Under the pieces are notes generated by a model. That model searched no databases. It was given only the letters and a program-made list of their open reading frames with translations, and was not told where the DNA came from. The position numbers and the translations under genes are program-made. DNA of 64,000 nt from Fibrobacter sp. (GTDB taxonomy: Bacteria; Fibrobacterota; Fibrobacteria; Fibrobacterales; Fibrobacteraceae), in NCBI GenBank assembly GCA_024398875.1, contig JAKSIJ010000003.1, forward strand, positions 202,835-266,834, given 5' to 3'. Shown piece by piece: positions 53,099 to 61,987 of the stretch; position 1 is the stretch's first letter; the number at the start of each line of letters is the position of its first letter.

Positions 53099-53636
53099 TT
53101 AAAGCGCCTTGATTTCCTCGGGAGTGAGGCCCGTCCGCTTGGAAATAATTTCAAGAGAAACGCCATCGTCTCGAAGGCCCTTGGCAATTTCCTTATTGGC
53201 CTCTGCACGACCCTCGGCACGGCCTTTCTTGAACTTTATGTTGAGTTCTTGTTCCAGAGTCATGTAAGCCTTCCTTGTGATTGGGTCTTTGCGGTACTTG
53301 TCCACGATTGCCTGGATCCGCTTCATCTTCTCGGATTCGCACTTTTGCGTGGCGAAGTATTGCATGTACTCGCGGGTAGATTCATCCTCAACCTCGCTGT
53401 ACTTCTTAAATATATAGATAAATTTCGCAAGGCGAGAGAAGCGACAAAATTTATTTTGTCATTTCCGAGCCGCAGCAAATTTGGATCAAAGATCAATTTT
53501 TGTACGTGAGGTCGCCCATCAGGATATTCGGGTCGCTTTCCTCGCGGTTTTCGAAGCGGTAAATCGCCTTGCCAGCCTTGAAAATATCCGTCGGACAAAG
53601 GAACAGAATGTACTGTTCGCGGAGTTCGTCATATGT
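53099..53636 (-). pseudogene. Broken Rpn-family (PD-(D/E)XK) recombination nuclease
   Basis: Two minus-strand frames give pieces in the right order. The first, ending at 53493, reads YDELREQYILFLCPTDIF then AIYRFENREESDPNILMGD, the middle of Rpn/PD-(D/E)XK-nuclease-transposase proteins. The second, 53099 to about 53420, reads EDESTREYMQYFATQ, then KGRAEGRAEANKEIAKGL and TGLTPEEIKAL, the usual C-terminus. Between them sits a palindromic repeat (53428-53482) with a stop codon. The N-terminal half is missing, replaced by an IS3 remnant at about 53636. Clearly non-functional. Confidence 0.75.
53428..53482. repeat. Dispersed palindromic element, copy 2
   Basis: AAGGCGAGAGAAGCGAC, then the palindrome AAAATTTATTTTGT, then CATTTCCGAGCCGCAG. 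The outer parts match 3137-3190; the centre does not. It interrupts the Rpn remnant, showing insertion into an older gene. Confidence 0.6.
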
Positions 53637-53960
53637 AGCCCCCTTGCCGAGAGCATCTTTTCGACGATGAAAAGCCGCGTAGTTTATCCGGAATACTTCG
53701 TGAGCATCGAGGACGCGGAACGTTTCGTCATTGAATTCGTGGACTGGTACAACAACGAGCATTTGCATTCCGGGCTGGACTTGCTGCCGCCCTGCGCAGT
53801 CCATTTTGGCTACCACCAGGAGATTCTTGATCGCAGGAATGCGCTGCTTGAAAAGGCCCGCGAACTTCATCCCGAGCGTTTTGGAGGAAAGAGAAAAATC
53901 TTTAAAATCGATGAATTTGTATGTCTAAAGCACCGGGTGCACTTGCAAAAAGCCGGATGA
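53634..53960 (+). pseudogene. IS3-family transposase OrfB, C-terminal remnant
   Basis: The frame encodes SPLAESIFSTMKSR, VYPEYFVSIEDAERFV, EFVDWYNNEHLHSGLDLLPP and ARELHPERFGGKRKI, the end of the IS3-type DDE integrase domain. The last catalytic Glu lies in PLAES; the two Asp are missing. It starts abruptly inside the Rpn remnant at about 53636, so either an IS insertion or a later deletion formed the junction. Confidence 0.8.
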
Positions 53961-53975
53961 TGAACTAAGTTTGAA

Positions 53976-54179
53976 CTAAACAACCCGAGCGGACATATTG
54001 CCTGAAAATTGCCGGCCTTCTTGATGGTTGCGTTGCCGTTCAGCGGCAATCCATGAGTACAATGTAGCTTTTGGCAGGCCCATTTCTTCGGCGATAGTCT
54101 TGACCGAAGGGCATCCCGGCTTCTTTATGCGTTCAAGGAAGGAATCCCTGAGAGTCGTGTCTGTTGTTTTTCTGGACAT
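53976..54179 (-). CDS. Short helix-turn-helix protein, likely transposase OrfA remnant
   Basis: The 67 residues contain CPSVKTIAEEMGLPKATLYSW, a helix-turn-helix like those of IS3-type OrfA or HTH_29 transposase N-termini, and end at RQFSGNMSARVV. It runs opposite to the OrfB remnant next door, so it is not its partner. AGCGGACAT words at 53989 and 54214 flank it in the same orientation and may be IS-end fragments. Probably a remnant. Confidence 0.5.
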   Translation of the reverse strand: MSRKTTDTTLRDSFLERIKKPGCPSVKTIAEEMGLPKATLYSWIAAERQRNHQEGRQFSGNMSARVV

Positions 54180-54219
54180 AAAAGTCCCCTTTCCGCCCCG
54201 GTTTTAGGAATTGAAAGCG

Positions 54220-54425
54220 GACATTTTGACCTGAGGAAGGGGGTTCCATCCGCAGAAACAGAGGCGTTCTTGCGAACTTTCATCCAGCCGGAGCCACGGA
54301 ACTCGTAATCCAGCGAAAGTTTGCTGCCAGCAAGCTGCACAAATTGCGAACCCACTCGCTTTACTTTTGCGACAACTTCACCACCTTTCGCGAAATGGAA
54401 CAGGAGGTTTTTGCCATCCACATCA
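54220..54425 (-). pseudogene. Truncated copy of a DUF4357 domain
   Basis: The minus-strand frame reads FHFAKGGEVVAKVKRVGSQF, LAGSKLSLDYEFRGSGW and KVRKNASVSADG. It matches the C-terminus of the protein at 55554 almost residue for residue, and roughly 90 percent at the DNA level over about 120 bp by eye. After ADG the match stops at an AGCGGACATTTTGACC word, suggesting truncation by an IS end. No start of its own is seen. Confidence 0.75.
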
Positions 54426-54428
54426 GTC

Positions 54429-54617
54429 TTAAATTCGGAATTTTTCGATTTCTTCCGCACTGAGATCCATAATCTTTTTCCCAACGCTATCCGCATAACG
54501 AGAAAGATTGGGCAAATCCAGATGCATAGAAGGAGCATCCTTATAGGGGTCGGGGGCTGCCGAATACGAAGCCGAGGGTTCTGCAACAACCATCTTTTTT
54601 TCACCCATTCCATTCAT
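54429..54617 (-). CDS. Small protein of unknown function, coupled to the GNAT gene
   Basis: The 62-residue frame starts at ATG 54617, 17 nt inside the end of the upstream GNAT-like gene. It contains MVVAEPSASYSAAPDPYKDA and NLSRYADSVGKKIMDLSAEE, ending in an acidic/hydrophobic helix. No family was recognised. It could be a partner of the acetyltransferase-like protein, or the start of a larger gene cut by the adjacent DUF4357 fragment. Confidence 0.45.
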   Translation of the reverse strand: MNGMGEKKMVVAEPSASYSAAPDPYKDAPSMHLDLPNLSRYADSVGKKIMDLSAEEIEKFRI

Positions 54618-55164
54618 AAGTGTAGACCTCCAGGAGCTTTTTAGCAGCAGATTCCTTCAGATAGAACTGATACTCGTGCAACATGGGCAAATGTTCAGCA
54701 CCCATAACAGCAATATAGTGATTTAATAGTTCAATGTTAAGGGCGAACCCGAAAACAAAGCCGTTATACCCCCACTGCATAGACTTTTCTACCGCAATTG
54801 CAAAAAGATGTCCGCCCACTCCACTGTATTTTTGCGTTCCAAACCGATGCTTGTTATTATGGGGAGCGGTACACGCCCAGTGGATATAGGCCGCCCTTGA
54901 ATCGGGATCGTTCTTGACCCCAACAAGCCCCTGAATTTCTTCATTTTCCTTAAGGGTCAACTTAAACACATTCACATTTTGCGGTATTTCGCTCCAGTTG
55001 ATTTCCCAACCATTGTCCTCGCGGAAATTTTTCAAAACCGAGCGACTCATGATTTCATAGACGCAGGTAGCCTTAATTTCTCCAGTTTCATTATCCTTGA
55101 GACAAGGGACAATTTCATCCAGCCAGATATCAACGCTACCAATTTCAAGCAAATTATTTTCCAT
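54601..55164 (-). CDS. GNAT-like protein
   Basis: This 187-residue protein resembles GNAT acetyltransferases of the genomic-island type: VFKLTLKENEEIQGLVGVKN, AYIHWACTAPHNNKH, YSGVGGHLFAIAVEKSMQWG (acetyl-CoA loop position with GxG) and GFALNIELLNHYIAVMGAEH. The ATG at 55164 follows GAGGAAA. It may modify a small molecule or another protein; no substrate can be inferred. It is followed by an overlapping 62-residue gene. Confidence 0.6.
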   Translation of the reverse strand: MENNLLEIGSVDIWLDEIVPCLKDNETGEIKATCVYEIMSRSVLKNFREDNGWEINWSEIPQNVNVFKLTLKENEEIQGLVGVKNDPDSRAAYIHWACTAPHNNKHRFGTQKYSGVGGHLFAIAVEKSMQWGYNGFVFGFALNIELLNHYIAVMGAEHLPMLHEYQFYLKESAAKKLLEVYTYEWNG

Positions 55165-55553
55165 ATTTTCCTCAACAAACTAAAGCCTAGCAGACGAACA
55201 TTTCATCTACAACAAATCAAAGACGCACTTTACGCCTAGATACTTTTATTGTTTGGGATGCTCTAGTTTTTGCTGTTGGCGGGGGCATTCCCCGGCGTTA
55301 CCTAGCGCGGATTTGCCGTTCGGCTTGGCCGCGCGCTCGAGCAGGTTGTGTTCCTGCCAGCTATCCAACAACATCAACAAGAAGTTGATGCGCCCCGCCG
55401 CGAATGCATGTACGGACCTTTGCAGGTCTATGTCGACTGTCGCAGGGATTGTCGTAATACGGAATCAAATATACAAAATTCATTTTGACAGTTTGTGACA
55501 AAACAGAAAAATTTTGTTTTTCCATTTCGCTCCAATCATAAACCCAGTTCTTT
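55165..55553. other. Remnant-bearing gap with an unidentified GC-rich fragment
   Basis: Most of the gap is not a credible gene. A minus-strand frame at about 55246-55462 is open without a good start and reads VDIDLQRSVHAFAAGRINF, LDSWQEHNLLERAAKPNGK and PRQQQKLEHPKQ. It is much richer in G+C than its surroundings. It looks like the C-terminal end of an unrecognised gene left by recombination. AT-rich sequence on both sides separates it from neighbours. Confidence 0.4.
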
Positions 55554-56825
55554 CTACAGTCCCTTCAGTTCCTTTTTGTCCTTGTTTTTCCAAAACTTGA
55601 GTCCGTTCCTTTGGCCACCGGCGACGAGGGCAGCAGCCATGGAGGGGGAATCGCATTCAATATCCCTGCGGAGCGGTCCATCGGCGGAAACAGAGGCGTT
55701 CTTGCGAACTTTCGTCCAGCCGGAGCCGCGGAACTCGTAATCCAGCGAAAGTTTGCTACCGGCAAGAAGGATGAACTGCGAGCCAACACGCTTCACCGTT
55801 GCGATAATCGCCCCGCCTTTCGCGAAGTGATACAACATATCGTTATCGCCATTTTCAGGATACGTCACCGCCGATGTCTTGCGAGATTTCTTTTTATGCT
55901 TTTGGCGTCTCGACGGTTGTTCAGCATCGTCACTCTTTTTAAGCAGGGCGTTCCACTTTTCTTCGAGGAACTTTCCGTCGGCGGTTTTCCAGGTGACCCA
56001 GCCGTTCGTCGTTGTGCGCGACGGGCTGATTTGCTGGATGCAACGCAAGGCAGAGACGCTGGCCGAAGAAACGATTCCGTCCACCTCGATTCCATCGGAA
56101 CAGATTTTCCCTTCAAAATGCGTCTTGGGTTTGCCCTTCGGGCCGTAATCGAAATGCACGACATCGCCCACGTTCAAAAGCCCCGCCTTCACAATCTCGT
56201 ACAAAGCGTTGCTCTTGTCCGTCGTCTTCAAGGATTCCTTTTCCTGCGTCAATTCCAAATCCGGGAAGTCGTAAAGAACCTCGCCCTTGCCGTTCATATA
56301 TTTTTCGATATGCTGAATCTGCACATCGACCTTCTGCATCGACGCCCATTCCTCAAGGTCGCTCGGGGAATAGTCTATCGGCAAAGAGACAATCGGGTCC
56401 TTTTCCAGAATCTTCTGGACAAAACCGTGCACATGGATTTGCTGGATTTTCAGGTCGAATTCAAGAAGCTTTGAGAACTCCTTCTGTTTTCCGATTTCTG
56501 CAATGCAAAGCTCCGTAATCTTGTTCTTCGTCTCGCGATTCATCACTGCGACAAGCTGCTTGCTGATTTGCGGAGCGATGTGCCCCCACGTTTCGTGGTC
56601 GCCGCGTTCCACCTCTAGGATGAACCATCGGCTTCCCTTGAAATCCACGATGATGCCGTCAGGAACAGTCCCCTTGCCGCCGGAAGTCCGAATCAAACTT
56701 TTCGGCAGCAAGATGGAATAGTCGCCAAAGAGAAGCTTGAAGTTGTCAACGACAACCTTCTCGACCTCTTCTTCGGTCTTGAATTGGACTTTGGAATAGA
56801 ATGTGCCAGTGGGAGTGAAGAGCAT
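55554..56825 (-). CDS. PD-(D/E)XK-like protein with RAMA and DUF4357 domains
   Basis: This 423-residue protein has three parts. Residues about 1-150 show a nuclease-like core PDGIIVDF then WFILEVERGD (D...ExE). Residues about 205-290 match the RAMA domain (YEIVKAGLLNVGDVVHFDYG, EVDGIVSSASVSALRCIQQ, NGWVTWKTADGKFL). Residues about 330-423 match DUF4357 (FAKGGAIIATVKRVGSQF, SPSMAAALVAGGQRNGLKFW). RAMA and DUF4357 occur in restriction-modification and defence proteins. A basic linker (RRQKHKKKSRK) separates them. It lies 30 nt after the HNH gene and may be the last gene of the defence operon. AGGT precedes the ATG. Its base composition is higher in G+C than that of the next five genes. Confidence 0.75.
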   Translation of the reverse strand: MLFTPTGTFYSKVQFKTEEEVEKVVVDNFKLLFGDYSILLPKSLIRTSGGKGTVPDGIIVDFKGSRWFILEVERGDHETWGHIAPQISKQLVAVMNRETKNKITELCIAEIGKQKEFSKLLEFDLKIQQIHVHGFVQKILEKDPIVSLPIDYSPSDLEEWASMQKVDVQIQHIEKYMNGKGEVLYDFPDLELTQEKESLKTTDKSNALYEIVKAGLLNVGDVVHFDYGPKGKPKTHFEGKICSDGIEVDGIVSSASVSALRCIQQISPSRTTTNGWVTWKTADGKFLEEKWNALLKKSDDAEQPSRRQKHKKKSRKTSAVTYPENGDNDMLYHFAKGGAIIATVKRVGSQFILLAGSKLSLDYEFRGSGWTKVRKNASVSADGPLRRDIECDSPSMAAALVAGGQRNGLKFWKNKDKKELKGL

Positions 56826-56855
56826 GAAATACCTAAAGAAATAATTCTGTTTTAT

Positions 56856-58145
56856 TTATGAATTTTTGATTCTTTTCTTGTAATAATCATCTAGTTGTTT
56901 AATAATATCGTGCTTAAATTTTCTTAACGGATACTCAGCATCGCCAGCGCCTAAAGGCAAGCCTAAAATCTGATTTCTAAAAGTTTTTGAATACGCAATC
57001 ATAAAATCTTTTGAGAAATCAAACTGCCTCCAACTATAAGGGAACGATAAACCCATCTTCCTAAAAATATTGATAATATCCTTTACTTTAGGCAATGCAT
57101 AATTTCGATAACGTTTTAACAAATCTTTCAATGCTATTTGATGATGATTATACAATTTTATCAAATGAAATGCTTCCACGTTATTATTGACTTTTATATA
57201 TTCAATTGAATTAATTGGATTATTATTAGAGATTTCTATTTGGACTTTCTCATATTTATATGGTATTTTTCCTTGATCATCCAAACATATTTGGAAAGAG
57301 GCTTTTTCCTTGCCTAAACCATTATCATCGTCAAAACACTCTTTATAAGGATATGAAATCAACGCCCTGCTATTATTTCCTATAGAAAACAAAACCTTGC
57401 GGTGAGTTTTTCTGAAATTTCTTGAAACTAAATGGGAATTATACCAATCTCTTTTTTGATTATTACATTGATGGCATGAAGGAATAAAATTAAAGAGAGT
57501 ACAAGATAAATATGGATAATGAGCTTTAGGATAAAAATGATCTAACTCTGGCTTTCCGTATTTATGCTTTACATCACCAATTGTAAATGTGTATTGACAA
57601 TTGCAATAAGGACACACATCTACTTTTAGTTTCTCAAAAAAAATATATGCATTCCAATCACTTTTATTTTCATTCTGAAAATCATCATATCCAAAAGCAT
57701 ACTGGATCATTTTTTTTGTTTCTTCATCTATTTTTTTATTATCCTCATGCGATAATTTAATCACTACCTTTTTTGTTTTTTGGGGATGCTTTTTTATATA
57801 CTCAACTTTTTTATTTTTTTTAAATACCTTTTCAATTTCTTGACGTAAATTCTTTTTTTTACTTATAAACGCAATATAATTAGCCCCATTGGGATCAGCC
57901 ATTTTTTCAATTTCATCGGGCATCGCTGTCACAAAGGATCTGATGTCCTTTTTTGTATAAGAAAGATATTTGTATAAGATATCTGCTACACTATACTTTT
58001 TTCCTTTTAATTCATATGAATCTTTATTTTTAATTCTATTTTCAAACCATCTCCAATGAGCCTCAATCATTGATATCTTTCCGCTATTGGATTTTGAATC
58101 AGGCAGAATAGGGACTGTCAATTTACGAGGCGATATACCCATCAT
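56856..58145 (-). CDS. PtuB-like HNH endonuclease
   Basis: This 429-residue protein has a zinc-finger HNH core: CPYC (178-181), ELDHFYPKAHYPYL (His203), FNFIPSC with Asn219, and CHQCNNQK (224-230). This arrangement is that of PtuB, the nuclease of Septu defence systems, and of retron-linked HNH proteins. About 155 N-terminal residues are Lys-rich and helical and could contact the ATPase or nucleic acid. The ATG overlaps the stop of the ATPase gene by ATGA. No reverse transcriptase is seen, so this is not a complete retron here. Very AT-rich. Confidence 0.82.
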   Translation of the reverse strand: MMGISPRKLTVPILPDSKSNSGKISMIEAHWRWFENRIKNKDSYELKGKKYSVADILYKYLSYTKKDIRSFVTAMPDEIEKMADPNGANYIAFISKKKNLRQEIEKVFKKNKKVEYIKKHPQKTKKVVIKLSHEDNKKIDEETKKMIQYAFGYDDFQNENKSDWNAYIFFEKLKVDVCPYCNCQYTFTIGDVKHKYGKPELDHFYPKAHYPYLSCTLFNFIPSCHQCNNQKRDWYNSHLVSRNFRKTHRKVLFSIGNNSRALISYPYKECFDDDNGLGKEKASFQICLDDQGKIPYKYEKVQIEISNNNPINSIEYIKVNNNVEAFHLIKLYNHHQIALKDLLKRYRNYALPKVKDIINIFRKMGLSFPYSWRQFDFSKDFMIAYSKTFRNQILGLPLGAGDAEYPLRKFKHDIIKQLDDYYKKRIKNS

Positions 58146-59932
58146 TTTTTCATCCCCCAGCCCTCTATCAAACTTCCTATAATAGGATCACCTATTCGCG
58201 TTAACGTAAAATCCATAACTTCATTTTTTTCATTTGGATGATTTCTCTCATACTCTACTGCATCCTGAATTTTTCTTTCCGAAAAAGAACCAATAGTATT
58301 TTTTATGAAAAAAGCCCCTTCGTCTTCATTCAATAAATCATATATATTCGCACCAAATGGAGAAAGATCATGATTATTAACAACTTCCGTAGATCCATTC
58401 TTTCTTACATTTGAAAGAAGAACAATGTTTTCTTTAAACAGATCTGTTATAATAAACGGAGAATGCGTCGATAAATAGACTTGGATTTTGGGCGAATTTG
58501 GATACACTTTCTTTAATATAATTTCCATTATATTAACAAATGTAGAAATCCATTGCCGTTGCCACTCTGGATGCATATACAAATCAACTTCATCTAGAAA
58601 CAAATGTATTCCGTATTTTCCATAGCAATCTGAATTCATCAAAGCTTCATAGAAACGAGAATAAAATTTGATAAAATTTTCTTCCCCCGAACTTTGCGGC
58701 CTCCATTGCATGGTCAGGAAAGGGGTTGCTTTTACAACTTTTTGATATGTTTCAACAAATTTTTTTAAAATTTGCTGATGGTTGCTCTTGTTAAGATCAA
58801 AATAAAATCCATCAACTTTTTTTAAAGTAAAGCGAATTGTTTTAAATTTTTCATAAAGAGCCACTTCATCGGATTCTATTTCTTTTAGAATTTTAATTAA
58901 AGACTCAACTTTCGCCTGATCTCGTTCCTCTGTCGGCCAGTTTTTCTTTGCACATTTCAAATAAGATTTTATCGTCTGCATTGGCAAATCAGATAATTCT
59001 ACAAATAATTTTTTTGCACGTTTCTTTGAATAGGAATTTGTGCAAAGACCTCTCAATCTATTTACTAACGCAGAATACCGAAATTTATCATAAAAATCAT
59101 CTTTTTTCTCTATTTTTTTTAAAACTTTCTTTAAACATAATCGCAAAGGTTTATAGACAGAAGCAACATCATCCAAAGCAAAGGCATTGTCATAATATCC
59201 TGTTGCCAAAATTATAATATTCGGAATTCGAAAAGACATTTCCTTATTGCAAACAAAGTCATCATAAAAAACTGTCGCAAAGGAAATTTTCCGTATCATC
59301 TCCATTATAACGTACGATGTATAGTTATCACATATTTTTCTATTTTGAGACCCATTAGACAAACGAACTTTATCGCCATATAATAAAGCATTCGTTGATA
59401 TATCAAAACAAGAATCATCATAAGTCTGTCTCAAAAAAACATCATTCACCGTCCCCGTATAATATATTGTACAATCCGATTTACTATTTTTTAGTTCCCT
59501 ATAAGAACAACCACATTCTTCACCCAGTAAATCAACATTGAATATCGGCTTTAAAGGAAGTTTCCCACTTAACGTGTAATAAAGGAGCCCTTTTTCACGA
59601 TATATCAAAATATAATTACAAGGATTATCAAGAATATCTCCCCATCCTTTTGATATTATCTGATAAAAAAGCTTCATGAAGGTTGTTTTTCCAGATCCAT
59701 TTTGGCCAACGAAAGCCTTCATATCAAGAATTGAATCTGAAAAATAATCTCGTGGAATAGTCGCTTCTAATTCTTTTATTTCAAATGAAATTGTTTTTCT
59801 TTTTAGCGAATGCTTAACAGTGTATTTTGTAGATAGAGAAAAACCTTGATTTTCAAACAGAAAACCATCTTTTCCATCCATATCATTTAATGGTTTACAC
59901 TTATCAACCCACAAATAAATATATTCTTTCAT
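58142..59932 (-). CDS. PtuA-like AAA/ABC-type ATPase
   Basis: The start at ATG 59932 (MKEYIYLWVDKC) has AAGGTG 6 nt upstream; GTG 59941 and ATG 59938 are less well placed. The product of 596 residues has Walker A FVGQNGSGKTTFMK (about 74-87), a helical middle, an ABC-like QSSGEENFIKFYSRFYEAL signature, Walker B LFLDEVDLYMHPEW and STHSPFIITDL. This is the OLD/PtuA-type ATPase without a TOPRIM domain. In Septu, PtuA oligomers hold PtuB and regulate it by nucleotide. It follows the DUF3732 gene after 12 nt and overlaps the HNH gene by 4 nt. Confidence 0.85.
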   Translation of the reverse strand: MKEYIYLWVDKCKPLNDMDGKDGFLFENQGFSLSTKYTVKHSLKRKTISFEIKELEATIPRDYFSDSILDMKAFVGQNGSGKTTFMKLFYQIISKGWGDILDNPCNYILIYREKGLLYYTLSGKLPLKPIFNVDLLGEECGCSYRELKNSKSDCTIYYTGTVNDVFLRQTYDDSCFDISTNALLYGDKVRLSNGSQNRKICDNYTSYVIMEMIRKISFATVFYDDFVCNKEMSFRIPNIIILATGYYDNAFALDDVASVYKPLRLCLKKVLKKIEKKDDFYDKFRYSALVNRLRGLCTNSYSKKRAKKLFVELSDLPMQTIKSYLKCAKKNWPTEERDQAKVESLIKILKEIESDEVALYEKFKTIRFTLKKVDGFYFDLNKSNHQQILKKFVETYQKVVKATPFLTMQWRPQSSGEENFIKFYSRFYEALMNSDCYGKYGIHLFLDEVDLYMHPEWQRQWISTFVNIMEIILKKVYPNSPKIQVYLSTHSPFIITDLFKENIVLLSNVRKNGSTEVVNNHDLSPFGANIYDLLNEDEGAFFIKNTIGSFSERKIQDAVEYERNHPNEKNEVMDFTLTRIGDPIIGSLIEGWGMKK

Positions 59933-59944
59933 TTTCATCACCTT

Positions 59945-61987
59945 TTAATTTTTTGTTGACATATCGATTTCTTTTTTAGGAACAGGATTAATAAATCCTC
60001 TATCACGCCACCTGTTTCCATGCACAAGCGATTCAAACGAAACCCCATTCGACAATGTCAAATTATCAGCGTGATCTGTTACAATGATTTGTGGGCTATA
60101 AGTATATTTCGTTTCTAGTTCATTACAATAAATTGAAAGCTGACTAAATAAATTTTCAACTGATTTCATATCATCATCAACAGAAGTTTTCTCTGAAAAA
60201 TCTTTTCTTGATTGAATTTCCTTTTCTTTTTGTTCAGCAAAAGATTTTGAATTATCGCGATTAAAATCGGGAAAATATACTTGTGTCGGCTGATCAAAGA
60301 ATACAATTGTCGGAATTGAACATTTATCACCTAATTCTGTAAACAACCGATGTAAAGCAAGGAAAAGTGTTATATGAGAATAAAGCCAGTTTGCCCCACT
60401 TCCCATAGATCTTAAATACACTTTTTCACCTTTTTCATTTAAATGATAAAGATCAAATGTCTCAAACGAAAATTTCAAATTTATCGGTTTATAACTTTGT
60501 TCAAAATCAAAGTTCTTACCTATTTCAGCCATATATGAATTAACTTTTTCAGTCAGTTCTTTCATCCTAGCATTTACATTATATTCATTCAACAATTTTT
60601 CTTTTTCATCTATTTGCGTTTTCAACCTTTCCCGTTTTTCGTCCAATTCAACATCATCAACGGTATTTAATGTTTCAACTAAAGCTCTTAAACGAGCTTT
60701 CTGGTTCAAAATTATTTCTATTAAACTTTGGTTATCTTTTATCTTTTGGTTATCGGCTTCAATTTGAGAAATCTGTTTTGTAAGTTTATTTATATTTTCT
60801 GTGATTTTTTCTATTTCCTTATTTATATCAAAAAGCTTTGTCTCATACATTGACTTAACTGGATTTGCAAAAGCTAATTTATTGTTCAAAAACTCAATAT
60901 GCTTCTTTAGAGACTCCGCTCTTTGAGGCAACAACTTATTTTCCGAGTGGCAAAAAGGACATATTGATGATGAAATAGACGCCGAAGTCACTTGATTGTG
61001 AGAAGTTATTTTTTCTGCGAATTTTTTTGTATCATCAATATTTTTATTGATAGATAAAGCTTGTCTTTGCAAATTTCTCAAAGTGGCAAGTTCATCATTT
61101 CTCTGTTTTATTAATAGGCTATGCAATTCTTCATTTTTTGATGAAGTATAATTGATTGCATCTGAATTGAGCGCAGAATCCAAGGACGCCATGGCCTCAT
61201 TCGGATTTGTCAAAAAAACGTCTAACGGAACAATGGCATTTTCAATTCCCGCCATACTATAAAGTTGGCGTAGCATTGGTTCTATTTTATTTTTGTTATC
61301 ATCAGCAACATTTTTATTAAATTTTATCTCCCGTTCTATTTTTCTCAATTCGGCTTCCAAAAGTTCTTTTGCCTGAGATAAAATAAAATATTTTTGATCT
61401 ACGACACCTAGAAAAATTTTAGTATGTTCAACAAGCTGATCTCTTTTTTCTTTTTCATCAAAACGATAAAATAAAGCATGCTTATTTGCTATCAAATTCT
61501 GATGCTGCAACATAAAAGACGCGAAACTTCGAACAGATGGCGTTGGAGCTTTTTGTTCTCTCAAGGTTCTTACTTCTAAGGATTCATCAACATCGTTTAT
61601 ATCTAAAAAATAGCTTCGTAATACCTTTTTAAATTTATCCATTGGGATAAAAAGTTGTTTTTCAAAAAAATCTACTTGAATTTTTTCAATTTCATTCTGT
61701 TCTATACGTTTCACAAAGCCTCGTTGTTCAATAGAGGGCTTTCGCGCTAAAACAAGACATTGCCCATTAACCAAAAGAACAACAAAATACAGTTCAGCAT
61801 AGTCTGTTATAACTCCCTTAGGAATGGTATTTTCAGATGCAGCAAAACAATAATCAAAAATTTCAATTACGGCACTTTTTCCTGTTGATGATTTTCCCGT
61901 TATAACATTCAATCCCTTCTGAAAATGAATGGAATGTTTATGATTCTGGTTGTCAAATAAACCTAATTCAACTATTCTCGTATTCAT
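59945..61987 (-). CDS. DUF3732 SMC/Rad50-like ATPase of an ABC-3C system
   Basis: This 680-residue ATPase has Walker A GKSSTGKSA (31-39), a long coiled coil (about 205-490) broken by a zinc-hook-like SICPFCHSENK (CPFC at 343-346), a signature SMGSGANWLYSHITLFLALH and Walker B IPTIVFFDQPTQVYFP. The last is the hallmark of DUF3732. ABC-three-component (ABC-3C) systems pair such an ATPase with a middle component and an effector. Its ATG overlaps the stop of the middle-component gene (TAATG). It probably senses DNA or a conflict signal and licenses the effector. Confidence 0.88.
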   Translation of the reverse strand: MNTRIVELGLFDNQNHKHSIHFQKGLNVITGKSSTGKSAVIEIFDYCFAASENTIPKGVITDYAELYFVVLLVNGQCLVLARKPSIEQRGFVKRIEQNEIEKIQVDFFEKQLFIPMDKFKKVLRSYFLDINDVDESLEVRTLREQKAPTPSVRSFASFMLQHQNLIANKHALFYRFDEKEKRDQLVEHTKIFLGVVDQKYFILSQAKELLEAELRKIEREIKFNKNVADDNKNKIEPMLRQLYSMAGIENAIVPLDVFLTNPNEAMASLDSALNSDAINYTSSKNEELHSLLIKQRNDELATLRNLQRQALSINKNIDDTKKFAEKITSHNQVTSASISSSICPFCHSENKLLPQRAESLKKHIEFLNNKLAFANPVKSMYETKLFDINKEIEKITENINKLTKQISQIEADNQKIKDNQSLIEIILNQKARLRALVETLNTVDDVELDEKRERLKTQIDEKEKLLNEYNVNARMKELTEKVNSYMAEIGKNFDFEQSYKPINLKFSFETFDLYHLNEKGEKVYLRSMGSGANWLYSHITLFLALHRLFTELGDKCSIPTIVFFDQPTQVYFPDFNRDNSKSFAEQKEKEIQSRKDFSEKTSVDDDMKSVENLFSQLSIYCNELETKYTYSPQIIVTDHADNLTLSNGVSFESLVHGNRWRDRGFINPVPKKEIDMSTKN

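Noticed and set aside
56856..59932. Retron of the PtuAB-linked type
   Set aside because: No reverse transcriptase gene and no msr/msd-like inverted repeat found in the adjacent sequence.
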